Below the pieces are notes generated by a model, which was given only the letters and a program-made list of their open reading frames with translations, was not told the origin of the DNA and made no database searches. Shown in pieces: positions 41,726 to 50,355 of a DNA stretch of 64,000 bases (positions within the stretch are counted from its first letter, which is position 1; each line of letters begins with the position of its first letter). Position numbers and translations under genes: made by a program. The DNA is from Sva-07 sp963793335 (GTDB lineage: Bacteria > Actinomycetota > Acidimicrobiia > Acidimicrobiales > Ilumatobacteraceae): the NCBI GenBank assembly GCA_963793335.1, contig CAWBZS010000001.1, positions 186,001-250,000 of the forward strand. The letters run 5' to 3'.

Positions 41726-43018
41726 ATGACACACGACCTTCGCGCTGATCGCTACCGCAGCGCCGCACGCATCCTGCACGACGTCGCCAAGCCGATCCGC
41801 GTGCTCTCGGCGCTGGCCTGGCCGAGCGAACTCCGCGACGAGTTCCTCGCGTCCGGCGCCCAGCGACTCCCCCAGCCCACCTACCGGCCCGTCGACCCGG
41901 CTCCAGCACTCGACGGCGTCGCGGCGGCCCGTGCGCTGCTCCAGCCGGGTGACGTGGTCGACGACTGGCTCGGACGCGAAGCGGACGCAATCGAGTCGAC
42001 CGTGCGCATGTTGGCCGCTCGCAACACACCGGAGTTCTTCGAACACAGCCGCGCGCTCTACGGCGTCCCCGACCAGCCGCTGCGTTTCGACCCGGCCACG
42101 CCCTTGGAGCTCGCGCAGCGGGTGCATGCGGCATTGGAGGAACTCCACGACGTCGATCTGGTCCCACCGGTGTTGCGGATCCGTACCGGGGAGCAGGTTG
42201 CCGACTACATCCGCGCCGAGGTCGACGAACACTTCGGCGACGCGGCACCAGCGGTGCTCCTCGTCGACGAACTGTCGGCGAACGCGACTGCCACCACGAG
42301 CCGAATCAAGATCCGCCGCGCCGCCAAGTTCACCACCAAGGACGCCGCACAACTGCTCAACCACGAGGCCTTCATCCACGTCGGTACCGGACTCAACGGC
42401 CGCTCCCAGGTCGACATCCCGATTCTCGCGATCGGGCATCCGGGCACCACGCGCACCCAGGAGGGACTCGCGGTCTACTCCGAATACGTCTCGGGCACGC
42501 TCGGCCTCGACCGGCTGCGTCGACTCGCAGATCGTATCCTCGCCGTCCAGCACGTCGTCGACGGCGCCGACTTCATCGAGTTGTACCGGTGGTTCCTCGA
42601 CCGGACACCGAACCCCGAGCAAGCATTCGAGTCGACCCGCCGGATCTTCCGGGGCAGCCCGATGACCGGTGGCGCACCCTTCACCAAGGACTGCACCTAC
42701 CTGTCCGGGTATCTCTCGGTGGCCACCTTCATTCGGGCGGCGTTCGTCGCCGGGCGAGCCGACACGCTCGCCCTGCTGTTCTCCGGCAAGCTCGATCTCT
42801 TCTCGATCCCGGCACTGGCCGAGCTCCGCAGTCTCGGCCTGGTGAAGCCGGCCCGCCACCTCCCCCCGTGGGCCTCGGACCCGGGGTGGGTGCTGGCGCA
42901 TCTCACGCTGAGCACGTTCATGACGGGGATCGACCTCGAGACGGTCAGCGCCGAGATGGCCGACGTCCTCGAGCACTGTCCCCAGGTCGACATCCGATAC
43001 GCCGACGCACCGGTGTGA
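41726..43018 (+). CDS. DUF1704 / MATCAP-like metallopeptidase (QEGLA-motif protein)
   Basis: This 430-residue protein carries the zinc motif HExxxH at 213-218 (LLNHEAFIHVGTGLNG) and the family-naming TQEGLA (E246), which supplies the third ligand in the recently characterised MATCAP tyrosine-carboxypeptidase relatives. Flanking family sequences (DELSANATATTSRI, KFTTKDA, YLSGYLSVATFIRA) are intact. In eukaryotes MATCAP trims tubulin tails; the bacterial substrate is unknown. ATG 41726 is used. Downstream lies the convergent HPF-like gene. Confidence 0.83.
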   Translation: MTHDLRADRYRSAARILHDVAKPIRVLSALAWPSELRDEFLASGAQRLPQPTYRPVDPAPALDGVAAARALLQPGDVVDDWLGREADAIESTVRMLAARNTPEFFEHSRALYGVPDQPLRFDPATPLELAQRVHAALEELHDVDLVPPVLRIRTGEQVADYIRAEVDEHFGDAAPAVLLVDELSANATATTSRIKIRRAAKFTTKDAAQLLNHEAFIHVGTGLNGRSQVDIPILAIGHPGTTRTQEGLAVYSEYVSGTLGLDRLRRLADRILAVQHVVDGADFIELYRWFLDRTPNPEQAFESTRRIFRGSPMTGGAPFTKDCTYLSGYLSVATFIRAAFVAGRADTLALLFSGKLDLFSIPALAELRSLGLVKPARHLPPWASDPGWVLAHLTLSTFMTGIDLETVSAEMADVLEHCPQVDIRYADAPV

Positions 43019-43036
43019 TCGATCGGGGCGCCTCCG

Positions 43037-43396
43037 TCAGTGGTGGCTGTCGCGAGGGTGCTTGGTGTTCCGGCGGGGTTCGTTCTTCGACTTCAGATCG
43101 GTGATCTGGCGGATCATCTCGTCACGGACCTCGTTCAGTGCCTGCTCGAAGTCGGCGTTCGATGACGTGGCCACGAGCGGCTTCTCACCATCGATCTTCA
43201 CATCGAGGGTGAGGTGCTGGCTCTTGGTGTGGCGCTCCTTCACGAACAATTCGATCGACACGGTGCCGGCATCGAACGACCGCAGCCGGGAATCGAGCTT
43301 GGACCAGTGATCGACGATCATGTCGAACTCACCGTCGTGGATGTCTCCATGCAAGCTGAGGCTGTCGGCAACTGTTGCCGGATGTTGATTCGTCAT
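43037..43396 (-). CDS. Short ribosome hibernation promoting factor (HPF)/RaiA-like protein
   Basis: The 119-residue product starts HPATVADSLSLHGDIHDGEF and shows the HPF beta-alpha pattern: a strand VSIELFVKERH, LTLDVKIDGEKPLVATSSN, then the helix DFEQALNEVRDEMIRQITDL, with a basic tail (KSKNEPRRNTKHPRDSHH). This resembles the N-terminal domain of HPF without the dimerisation domain. It could bind the 30S subunit and dampen translation under stress. The start is the ATG at 43396; in-frame codons upstream encode Arg-rich non-homologous sequence. Confidence 0.66.
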   Translation of the reverse strand: MTNQHPATVADSLSLHGDIHDGEFDMIVDHWSKLDSRLRSFDAGTVSIELFVKERHTKSQHLTLDVKIDGEKPLVATSSNADFEQALNEVRDEMIRQITDLKSKNEPRRNTKHPRDSHH

Positions 43397-43505
43397 CACG
43401 ACTCCCTCTCGTTGGATCGGGGTGGAACCCCCGTTCCCTGGTTCCATTGTTCCGCACCGCGACTCGGTTCGCCCAAACGGATGCCGACCCGATCGTCGAC
43501 ACCGC

Positions 43506-44402
43506 TCAACCGAGGTCGTGCGGCCCCGCACCCAGGTAGCCCTTGCCCGAGCGGACCTGCTGTCCCCACGGGGCCAGGATGTCGAACAGCTCCTCGGCGT
43601 GGTTCCCGAGCGCGTCGAGCGCCGGGCGCATCTGATCGTCGGTGACCGTTTCGATCTGCTCCCGAGCATGTCGACCCTGCTGGGACAAGTGCGTGTCCGA
43701 GCCCGATCCATCGAGGTAGCCGAAATCGCGAAGACGGTGCTCGGCCACGTCGAACTCGTCGCTGGTCCAGCCGCGCGTGCGGCTGTAGCTGCGAGCGGGG
43801 AGGCCCCACATCAGTTCGCTGAGGATGCCGATCTCGGTGGCGGTGAGTCCAGCGGCCACCCATGCAGCGTTGTGGCAATCCCCGCGGTATTCACGGAGGA
43901 AGTCGCCGACGTGCCACACCGCCGCAAGCGGATCATCGGGGACATCGAGTGATCGGATGCCTGCCGCGAGGGGCCGACCAGTGATCGGCAGCACGCGCGC
44001 GGCGCGTTCCATCAGCTCGAGCGCACGCTCGACGCCGACGGGTCGGTCACCGATCAACCGTCGGAGCTGCGCGACTGCGCCGTCCGCTCGTGCCACTCGG
44101 ATCGTCGCCGCATCGGTTCGCTGCCAGGCGAGCTCCACCGAGGGCACGACGATGGCGGCGCTGAACACCCCGAATGCAGCGGCGACGACTTCGCCTGGCA
44201 CCTGACCGAGCACACTCCCCCGGCTGGCGAAGTACGCCGGACCGTCGGGCAGCGCCACGCCGTTGGCATCGCCCGGGCTCGGATCGAAGCCCAACGACAC
44301 GTAGTTCTGGTGGCACTCGGGCGAGAAGTACACCTGCCCGATCACCGGTTCGAGGACCGAGCCGAGGCGACGGGCGAGCCGGGACGTCGTCGAGATCTCC
44401 AT
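43506..44402 (-). CDS. SCO6745-family protein
   Basis: This 298-residue actinobacterial-type protein starts with ARRLGSVLEPVIGQVYFSPE and contains a mid-region helix-rich bundle and a C-terminal winged-helix-like part (EIGILSELMWGLPARSYSRT ... FGYLDGSGSDTHLSQQGRHA) that may bind nucleic acid or a ligand. It matches the SCO6745 family pattern known from Streptomyces, whose function is not established. It is divergent from the epoxide-hydrolase-like gene. Confidence 0.7.
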   Translation of the reverse strand: MEISTTSRLARRLGSVLEPVIGQVYFSPECHQNYVSLGFDPSPGDANGVALPDGPAYFASRGSVLGQVPGEVVAAAFGVFSAAIVVPSVELAWQRTDAATIRVARADGAVAQLRRLIGDRPVGVERALELMERAARVLPITGRPLAAGIRSLDVPDDPLAAVWHVGDFLREYRGDCHNAAWVAAGLTATEIGILSELMWGLPARSYSRTRGWTSDEFDVAEHRLRDFGYLDGSGSDTHLSQQGRHAREQIETVTDDQMRPALDALGNHAEELFDILAPWGQQVRSGKGYLGAGPHDLG

Positions 44403-44498
44403 GCGTCGTCACCGTACGCGTTCGGCTTCCGGGACTCCGCAGCGTGGTGGGGCCTCCACGTGTGCGATCCACTCGATCGCGATGGCTAGCTTCGACGC

Positions 44499-45266
44499 AT
44501 GCCCGAACGCACCACCGTCCTGGTCCACGGCAACCCGGAGACCTCAGCCATCTGGGGCCCGCTCACCGCTGCGCTCGGCACGCACGGCCGGACCGACGTC
44601 ATCGCGCTCTCACCTCCCGGGTTCGGGGCACCCCTGCCCGACGGGTTCGACCCAACGATGGATGCCTACGCCGACTGGCTGGTCGGCGAACTCGAATCGA
44701 TCCGATCGACAGGGTTCGAGATCGACCTGCTCGGCCACGACTGGGGTGCAGGCCACGTCTTCGGGGCGCTCGCTCGGCGGCCCGAACTGGTACGCACCTG
44801 GGCCGCCGACATCGCCGGCATCCTCCACCACGCCTACGTGTGGCACGACATGGCCCAGGCCTGGCAGACCCCGGACATCGGCGAACAGGCCATCGCTGCA
44901 ATGACCTCCGCAAGCGACGCCGACAAGCTGGCACTGTTCGAGGGGCTCGGGCTCCCCACCCCGATCGCCACCGACCTGGCCGCCCACCTCGACGACGGCA
45001 TGGGTCGATGTGTGCTTCGGCTCTACCGCACCGGCGCTCAGCCCGCGAGCGGCGAGCTCGGCGATCGCCTCGCCAGCATGACGCTGCCGCCCGGACTGGT
45101 GATCAATGCGGAACTGGATGCGTACGTGTCACCGGGTCTGTCTGCCGAGGTCGCCCAGCGGCTCGGTGCGCAGACCCTCGACCTCGCAGGTCGGGGTCAC
45201 TGGTGGATGGTCGACGACGTCGACGGTGTCGCCGCATCGCTCGTCAGCTTCTGGTCGGCGAACTGA
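44499..45266 (+). CDS. Alpha/beta hydrolase with Asp nucleophile (epoxide hydrolase/haloalkane dehalogenase type)
   Basis: The 255-residue product has HGNPETSAIWGP at the oxyanion site, nucleophile elbow GHDWGAGH with Asp in place of Ser, and the catalytic His in GRGHWWMVDD. An Asp nucleophile is characteristic of epoxide hydrolases and haloalkane or fluoroacetate dehalogenases. The cap-domain Tyr/Trp pair that would decide between these is not clear, so the substrate stays open. The ATG at 44499 directly precedes the first strand (RTTVLVHGNP). Confidence 0.85.
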   Translation: MPERTTVLVHGNPETSAIWGPLTAALGTHGRTDVIALSPPGFGAPLPDGFDPTMDAYADWLVGELESIRSTGFEIDLLGHDWGAGHVFGALARRPELVRTWAADIAGILHHAYVWHDMAQAWQTPDIGEQAIAAMTSASDADKLALFEGLGLPTPIATDLAAHLDDGMGRCVLRLYRTGAQPASGELGDRLASMTLPPGLVINAELDAYVSPGLSAEVAQRLGAQTLDLAGRGHWWMVDDVDGVAASLVSFWSAN

Positions 45267-45330
45267 TCGCCACGCAGCGACGTCGACGAACGGACGACCC
45301 GACCGTGGGATGTCGCGACCAGCGGATCGA

Positions 45331-46353
45331 TCACGGCGCGCTCGGGGCCCGTTGTTCGTTGGCATCGGGCCCAATGGCGAGGACGATTGCCCCCACGCGT
45401 TGCTCGGCGTCCACGAGACAATGCGCTTCGGACGCCTGCTCCATCGGGAGGACTCGGTCGACGATGCTCGACAACTCGCCCGCATCGATCATCGCCGCAA
45501 GCTCGTCGAGGACTGCCCGGTTCTCGGGAGCGGTCGCGACCGTGATGCGCTCGTCGGTGAACCGAGAAAACTGCGCTCGGATCAGTGTCGTCAACCGTGG
45601 ATTGCCGTGCGCGTATCGGCCTCCAGGCTTCAGCAGGTCCAGCATCTTCGAAACCGATGTCGAGGGCACCATGTCGAAGATCACGTCGTAGCGGTTGTCC
45701 AGGCTGGTGACATCGGTGGTCTGGTAGTCCACGAAGTCGGTTGCACCCATGGACCGGACGAATGACTCCTTGTGGGCGGCATCGACACCGGTGACCTCCG
45801 CGCCCATCATCCGGGCGACTTGGACGCCGTACGCGCCAATGACCCCACCTGCACCGTTGATCAGCACCGAGTCGCCGGGCTCGACCTCGGCGCGCCGGAG
45901 GAAGTGGAGCGCATTGATTGCGCCCAGGGGCACCGCAGCCGCTTCGGCAAAGGTCATCGACGCCGGTTTCGCGGCGATGGCCGCGCTGGCCGGGAGCACG
46001 ACGTATTCGCCGTAGGCGCCGAGCCGGAGCCCGGTCGCACCGTAGACCTCGTCTCCGACCGCAACGCCACTCACATCAGGACCAACCGCCTCGACAACAC
46101 CGGAGAAGAACATACCGAGAACACTCCTCCGGGGTCGTCGAACGCCAAGCGCCAGCCGCAACGGCAACCAGAACCACTTCACGTCATACCTGAAGCTCCG
46201 CATCTCGGTGTCGGTCTTCGATGCCTCCGCCGCCTCCACGCGAATGAGCATCTGATCGTCTGCAGGCTGCGGTCGTGTCAGCTCGGCCACCGACAGCACG
46301 TCGGGACCGCCATAGGCGCGATACGTGATTGCCCTCATCGTCTGGCTTGGCAT
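45331..46353 (-). CDS. Zinc-independent MDR family NAD(P)-dependent oxidoreductase (quinone-reductase-like)
   Basis: This 340-residue medium-chain dehydrogenase/reductase starts MRAITYRAYGGPDVLSVAEL and has the coenzyme motif INGAGGVIGAYGVQVARMMG. The Cys/His zinc ligands of classical alcohol dehydrogenases are missing, which places it with quinone oxidoreductases and enoyl reductases. A family segment FFSGVVEAVGPDVSGVAVGD is clear. It converges with the hydrolase gene at 45266. The ATG at 46353 is my choice; 46338 is also in frame and close to the first strand. Confidence 0.85.
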   Translation of the reverse strand: MPSQTMRAITYRAYGGPDVLSVAELTRPQPADDQMLIRVEAAEASKTDTEMRSFRYDVKWFWLPLRLALGVRRPRRSVLGMFFSGVVEAVGPDVSGVAVGDEVYGATGLRLGAYGEYVVLPASAAIAAKPASMTFAEAAAVPLGAINALHFLRRAEVEPGDSVLINGAGGVIGAYGVQVARMMGAEVTGVDAAHKESFVRSMGATDFVDYQTTDVTSLDNRYDVIFDMVPSTSVSKMLDLLKPGGRYAHGNPRLTTLIRAQFSRFTDERITVATAPENRAVLDELAAMIDAGELSSIVDRVLPMEQASEAHCLVDAEQRVGAIVLAIGPDANEQRAPSAP

Positions 46354-46754
46354 CGCCCGATCGTAGCGGTGCCTCGACGGCCAGGTTTCTGTCGCCGTGC
46401 GCAAGCAACGACGTGGCCCGGCGAGATCCAGTCCGCCTGCGCAGGTCCGGTTCTTCATCGTCGGACCACCGGAACGCGGGCCTTGCCACTGACGTTCGCC
46501 GGCTGTGCCGTGGGCAGTCGCATCGACGGTGTGAGCGACTGACTTCATTCCCATCCCAATCGCCGGATCGGGAACGCATGTCGACAAGCGCTGAGACTTC
46601 GGCCCAAGCCGCCATGCGAGGCAATCCCGGGTATGGCCAGATCGGGCGAGGGCCCTTTCCGGCTGTCGTTGTGTGATGGATGTCGAGTGAGCGATCTGCG
46701 TGTCCACGAGCCGTCAGCTCGGCGATTGGTTCCGTCTGCTATGAACAGACGTTC
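46354..46754. other. Intergenic region without supported gene
   Basis: This 401-nt stretch lies between the divergent MDR and glycosyltransferase genes. Several open frames exist on both strands, but none has convincing codon composition, ribosome site or recognisable protein sequence. It must contain the promoters of both genes; the only structured element seen is the palindrome at its right end. Confidence 0.5.
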
Positions 46755-46765
46755 ATGCGTCTGTT
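46740..46765 (+). promoter_or_regulatory. Overlapping palindromes at the glycosyltransferase start codon
   Basis: A perfect 8-bp inverted repeat (AACAGACG at 46744-46751, CGTCTGTT at 46758-46765, spacer TTCATG) brackets the ATG at 46755. A second dyad, ATGAAC-N4-GTTCAT, overlaps it (46741-46756), and TATGAA at 46740 could be a -10. The arrangement suggests a TetR-type operator covering promoter and start. Confidence 0.45.
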
Positions 46766-47936
46766 GGTTGCCATCACGTCGGGCTTCGGTCACATTCGTC
46801 CGTCTGCTCCAATTGCAGCCGCGGCACGCGAACGAGGACACGAGGTTCGCTATGTCGTGAGCTCTCGTGATCGCCTGTTGTCTGGAAACTCGCGTGGTTC
46901 TGGCGCGATCTCCCCAGCGGAGTTCACCACGGGCCTCGGCTTTCGGACCGATGTTGTCGAGCCCGCCGACGTCGCCTCGCTGGTCGAGCGTCTCCCGGTA
47001 CCCGAGTCCGACGGCGCCGCGATGTTCCGCCCGTTCTTCCTGCGCGCAGCTGCCGCTGCTCCGTTCATTCGGACCCTGTGTGACGAATGGGAACCGGATG
47101 TGATCCTGCGCGATACCGCCGGGCTGGATGCGTGGGCGATTGCCGAGCAGACCGACACTCCGCTTGCGACGTTCGACTTCGCCCCGGCACAAGCCGGGAT
47201 GCTGCAGGAGGTCGCGGCGGGCGAGTTTGCCTGGTTCCGCGAGGCAATGGGTCTGCCGCCGGAACCGAGCGACGACCGGCTGGGGCGCGAGCTGACCATC
47301 GTCGGGGCAGCACCGAGCTGGTTCGACGGGCACGGTGTGCCGGCGAACACGCACTTCGTGCAGCCGATGGAGCCTGATCCAGCACCTGGCGAGTCCATCG
47401 AGCAGCTTCTCGACAACGACGACCACCGACCGTTGGTGTACGTGACGTTCGGAACGGTGTTCAATACGCCAGAGCTGTTTCAGTCGGTCTTCGACGCCGT
47501 CGCCGATCTCGATGTCCGAGCCATCGCCACGATCGGAATGAACAACAACGCCGCCGACGTGACGATCCCAGGAAATGTTCGAACAGTTCCGTTCCTCTCC
47601 CAGGGACTCATCCTCGATCATGCCGACGTGGTGGTTGCCCATGGCGGCTACGGCTCGCTCACGGGAGCGCTCGAGCGAGGACTTCCCGTCTTGAGCCTGC
47701 CGCTCGCTCCGCCCGACAACCGGTTCAATGCAGCCCAGTTGGTGAAGCTCGGCGCAGGAATCGCCCTCGGCGACGACGAGCGAGCCCCCGAGGACATCCG
47801 ACGATCGCTGCGTCGGCTGCTCGACCACCGTGAGTACCGAGACCGCGCCCGCGAGATCGCCGCCGAGATCGCTTCACTCCCGCCAGGCGACCACGCGGCC
47901 GAACTCATCGAACAACTCGCCGTGCCTGCCAACTGA
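46755..47936 (+). CDS. MGT/UGT-family glycosyltransferase (GT1)
   Basis: This 393-residue GT-B enzyme starts MRLLVAITSGFGHIRPSAPI, has VTFGTVFN at the domain junction and the nucleotide-sugar site AHGGYGSLTGALERGLPVLS in the C-terminal half, typical of macrolide- and natural-product-type glycosyltransferases. An in-frame start 75 nt upstream is rejected because homology begins at 46755. The acceptor and sugar donor are unknown. It stands alone, without a biosynthetic cluster, under a likely palindromic operator, so detoxification by glycosylation is plausible (inference). Confidence 0.87.
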   Translation: MRLLVAITSGFGHIRPSAPIAAAARERGHEVRYVVSSRDRLLSGNSRGSGAISPAEFTTGLGFRTDVVEPADVASLVERLPVPESDGAAMFRPFFLRAAAAAPFIRTLCDEWEPDVILRDTAGLDAWAIAEQTDTPLATFDFAPAQAGMLQEVAAGEFAWFREAMGLPPEPSDDRLGRELTIVGAAPSWFDGHGVPANTHFVQPMEPDPAPGESIEQLLDNDDHRPLVYVTFGTVFNTPELFQSVFDAVADLDVRAIATIGMNNNAADVTIPGNVRTVPFLSQGLILDHADVVVAHGGYGSLTGALERGLPVLSLPLAPPDNRFNAAQLVKLGAGIALGDDERAPEDIRRSLRRLLDHREYRDRAREIAAEIASLPPGDHAAELIEQLAVPAN

Positions 47937-48072
47937 TCACGTCGCGTCATGCGTCGTCCCGTCCCGACAACGGTGTCGCCGATCGCCGGGGCTCCCGTGT
48001 CTCGACCGCGAGCACTGCGCCCGGCACGAAATCAGCACATCGCGACGTCGACGCGACGTCGACCTCGCTGCG

Positions 48073-49212
48073 TCACTCGACGGGGAGACCGAGGTTGCGG
48101 GCGATGACGAGTCGCTGGATCTCGCTGGTGCCCTCGCCGACTTCGAGGATCTTGGCGTCGCGGTAGAAGCGAACGATCGGTGTCTCCTCCATGAAGCCCA
48201 TGCCGCCGAAGACCTGCGTCGCGAGGCGGGCGGCGTCGACCGCGGCCTCGGTGGAGTAGAGCTTGGCCATGGCAGCCGCCTGACCGATCGGGCGCCCTTG
48301 GTCCTTCAACCACGCTGCTTTGTAGGTCAGGTTGTGGGCGTTCTCGACCTGCACGGCGAGATCCGAGATCTGGAATGCCAGGCCCTGGAACCTGCCGATC
48401 GGACCGCCGAACGCATGGCGCTGCTTGGCGTACTCGACGGATGCATCGAGACAGGCCCGGGCCGAGCCGAGCGCGAGCGCCGAGATCGCGATCCGGCCGT
48501 CGTCGAGGATCGAGAGGAAGTTGCGCAAGCCCCTGCCGGGGGCACCGAGCAGATGCTCGACGGGGATGCGGCAGTCGACGAACGTGATGCCGTGGGTGTC
48601 GCTGGCGTGCCATCCGAGCTTGTCGTAGGCGGGTTCGATGATCATCCCGTCGGTGCCGGCGGGCACCACGAACGCAGAGATGCCCTCGTCGGTGCGAGCC
48701 GTGACGGTCACGATCGAGGTGATGTCGGTGCCACAGTTGGTGATGAACGCCTTGGAGCCGTTGAGCACCCAGTGGTCGCCATCGAGCACCGCAGTGGTGC
48801 GCGTGGCACCGGCATCGGAGCCACCGTCGGGTTCGGTGAGCCCGAACGCGCCGATCGTACGTCCGGCCACCATGTCGGGCAGCCAGCGATCGCGCTGATC
48901 GTCGTTGCCGAACCGGAAGATCGGGTTGGCGCCGAGGCCGACCCCGGCCGACAGCGTGATGCCCATCGACTGATCGACTCGACCCAGTTCTTCGATGGCC
49001 ACGCACAGCGCAGCGAAGTCGCCACCGCCACCGCCCCATCGCTCGGGGAACACGATGCCGAACAGGCCGAGCTCACCCATCGCCCGCACGACATCGACGG
49101 GGAACTGGCTGGTGCGATCCCACTCGGCGGCGTAGGGCGCGATCTGCGATTCGGCGAACTCACGCACGGTGGCTCGCAGGAGTTCATGATCGTCGCTCAG
49201 CTCCCAGCTCAT
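48073..49212 (-). CDS. Acyl-CoA dehydrogenase
   Basis: This 379-residue enzyme has FGLTEPDGGSDAG and WVLNGSKAFITNC at the FAD/substrate site, QVFGGMGFMEETP, and the catalytic Glu in YRDAKILEVGEGTSEIQ. It should desaturate an acyl-CoA, passing electrons to ETF. The chain specificity is not predicted; it resembles short/branched-chain enzymes. The 136-nt gap to the glycosyltransferase holds a short repeated GCGACGTCGAC but no gene. Confidence 0.94.
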   Translation of the reverse strand: MSWELSDDHELLRATVREFAESQIAPYAAEWDRTSQFPVDVVRAMGELGLFGIVFPERWGGGGGDFAALCVAIEELGRVDQSMGITLSAGVGLGANPIFRFGNDDQRDRWLPDMVAGRTIGAFGLTEPDGGSDAGATRTTAVLDGDHWVLNGSKAFITNCGTDITSIVTVTARTDEGISAFVVPAGTDGMIIEPAYDKLGWHASDTHGITFVDCRIPVEHLLGAPGRGLRNFLSILDDGRIAISALALGSARACLDASVEYAKQRHAFGGPIGRFQGLAFQISDLAVQVENAHNLTYKAAWLKDQGRPIGQAAAMAKLYSTEAAVDAARLATQVFGGMGFMEETPIVRFYRDAKILEVGEGTSEIQRLVIARNLGLPVE

Positions 49213-49238
49213 CGACGACGACGCTAGCTGCGCGTGTC

Positions 49239-49263
49239 ACGATTGGTGTCAGACACCAATCGT
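49239..49263. terminator. Perfect GTCAGAC-centred palindrome overlapping the deacetylase stop
   Basis: Twelve-bp perfect arms (ACGATTGGTGTC and its complement) flank a single A, and the last base is the first base of the deacetylase stop codon (TAA on the minus strand, 49263-49265). It lies between the deacetylase and the acyl-CoA dehydrogenase gene on the same strand. It probably forms a 3'-end hairpin; no T-tract follows. Confidence 0.55.
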
Positions 49264-50270
49264 TACAGGTCCCAGCGTTGGCGGGCTGCAGCGATGGTCG
49301 GCAACCCGACCTCGCCGCTCGATGCCTCCTCCGGGCGATAGTCGCCACCGATCAATGCTGACAGCGTCGAGCCCGTCGACAGCGAGAGTGCCTCGAAGTC
49401 GTAGCCGCCCTCGAGCACCACCACGGTTCGGCGGGCCGGCGCCAGCTGCTGCAAGCGGATCGCAAGGTCCGCATAGTCGGCCGCGGTGAGTTCGAGCCCG
49501 GCCAGCGGGTCGTTGCGGTGCGCATCGAAGCCCGCCGAGATGAACAGCCAATCGGGAGCGAAACGGCTCACCACCGGAGCGATCACCTCGTCGACCGCTC
49601 GCCGGAACACGTCGCCTCGGGTCCCGGCGGGGAACGGCAGATTCAAATTCGACATCGGGGCACCGGCGCCACCGGTTTCGTCGGCGCGCCCGCTTCCGGG
49701 ATACAGCGGAAACTCGTGCGTCGACACGTACAACACGTTCGGATCGTTGTAGAAGATGTCCTGGGTGCCGTTGCCGTGGTGCACGTCCCAGTCGATGATC
49801 GCCACCTTCTGACCCTCGGCCGCGAGCTTTGCGGCCCCAACGGCGACGTTGTTGACGAGGCAGAATCCCATCGCCCGATCAGGAACTGCGTGGTGCCCCG
49901 GGGGCCGGCCGGCAGCAAAGGCAACGTCGCACACGCCCGCATCGAGCGAGTCGACAGCATCGAGCACCGCACCGGCGGCGCGCAGCGCCGTGTCCCACGA
50001 CCCGGGAGCAGCGAAGGTGTCGGGGTCGAGGTCTCCGCCTCCGCGTTCACAGAACCGTTGCAGTTGGTCGACGTAGTTCGCCGAGTGCACGAGCGACACC
50101 TCGTCGACGGTTGCAAGGCGAGGCTCGCGAAACTCCACGGCATCCAGCAGACCGGCCTCGGAGATGCCGGACAACGACGCCGTCAGGCGGCCCGGACGTT
50201 CAGGATGCCAGTCGGGTGTGGTGTGCTGATCGAGTTCGGCATTCGCGAAGACGGTGATGGGCGCGGCCAC
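49263..50270 (-). CDS. AcuC-like histone-deacetylase-family protein deacetylase
   Basis: The 335-residue product has all arginase/deacetylase-fold zinc and catalytic motifs: GRPPGHHAVPDRAMGFC (His-His dyad), IIDWDVHHGNGTQDIF (Asp and His ligands), SAGFDAHRNDP (Asp ligand) and LEGGYD (Tyr). Class I HDAC-like enzymes of bacteria include AcuC, which removes acetyl groups from lysines of acetyl-CoA synthetase, and acetylpolyamine hydrolases. The divergent neighbour, a lysine-acetyltransferase-like protein 85 nt away, favours the AcuC role. Translation starts at GTG. Confidence 0.88.
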   Translation of the reverse strand: MAAPITVFANAELDQHTTPDWHPERPGRLTASLSGISEAGLLDAVEFREPRLATVDEVSLVHSANYVDQLQRFCERGGGDLDPDTFAAPGSWDTALRAAGAVLDAVDSLDAGVCDVAFAAGRPPGHHAVPDRAMGFCLVNNVAVGAAKLAAEGQKVAIIDWDVHHGNGTQDIFYNDPNVLYVSTHEFPLYPGSGRADETGGAGAPMSNLNLPFPAGTRGDVFRRAVDEVIAPVVSRFAPDWLFISAGFDAHRNDPLAGLELTAADYADLAIRLQQLAPARRTVVVLEGGYDFEALSLSTGSTLSALIGGDYRPEEASSGEVGLPTIAAARQRWDL

Positions 50271-50355
50271 GTCCCTACCCTAGGCACACATCGCGTCCGC
50301 GCCGCAGACGTCACAGCACGTTTGGGCCCACCCGGCGAGATGACATGCTGGGTCT

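Noticed and set aside
41366..42976. 536-codon minus-strand frame opposite the DUF1704 gene
   Set aside because: It is the complement of a gene with intact HExxxH and QEGLA motifs; no independent coding evidence.
46545..47828. 427-codon minus-strand frame opposite the glycosyltransferase
   Set aside because: It is the antisense shadow of a clear GT1 gene; low-complexity, without motifs.
48041..48062. Short GCGACGTCGAC direct repeat after the glycosyltransferase
   Set aside because: Too short and too close to the local GC composition to support a functional element.
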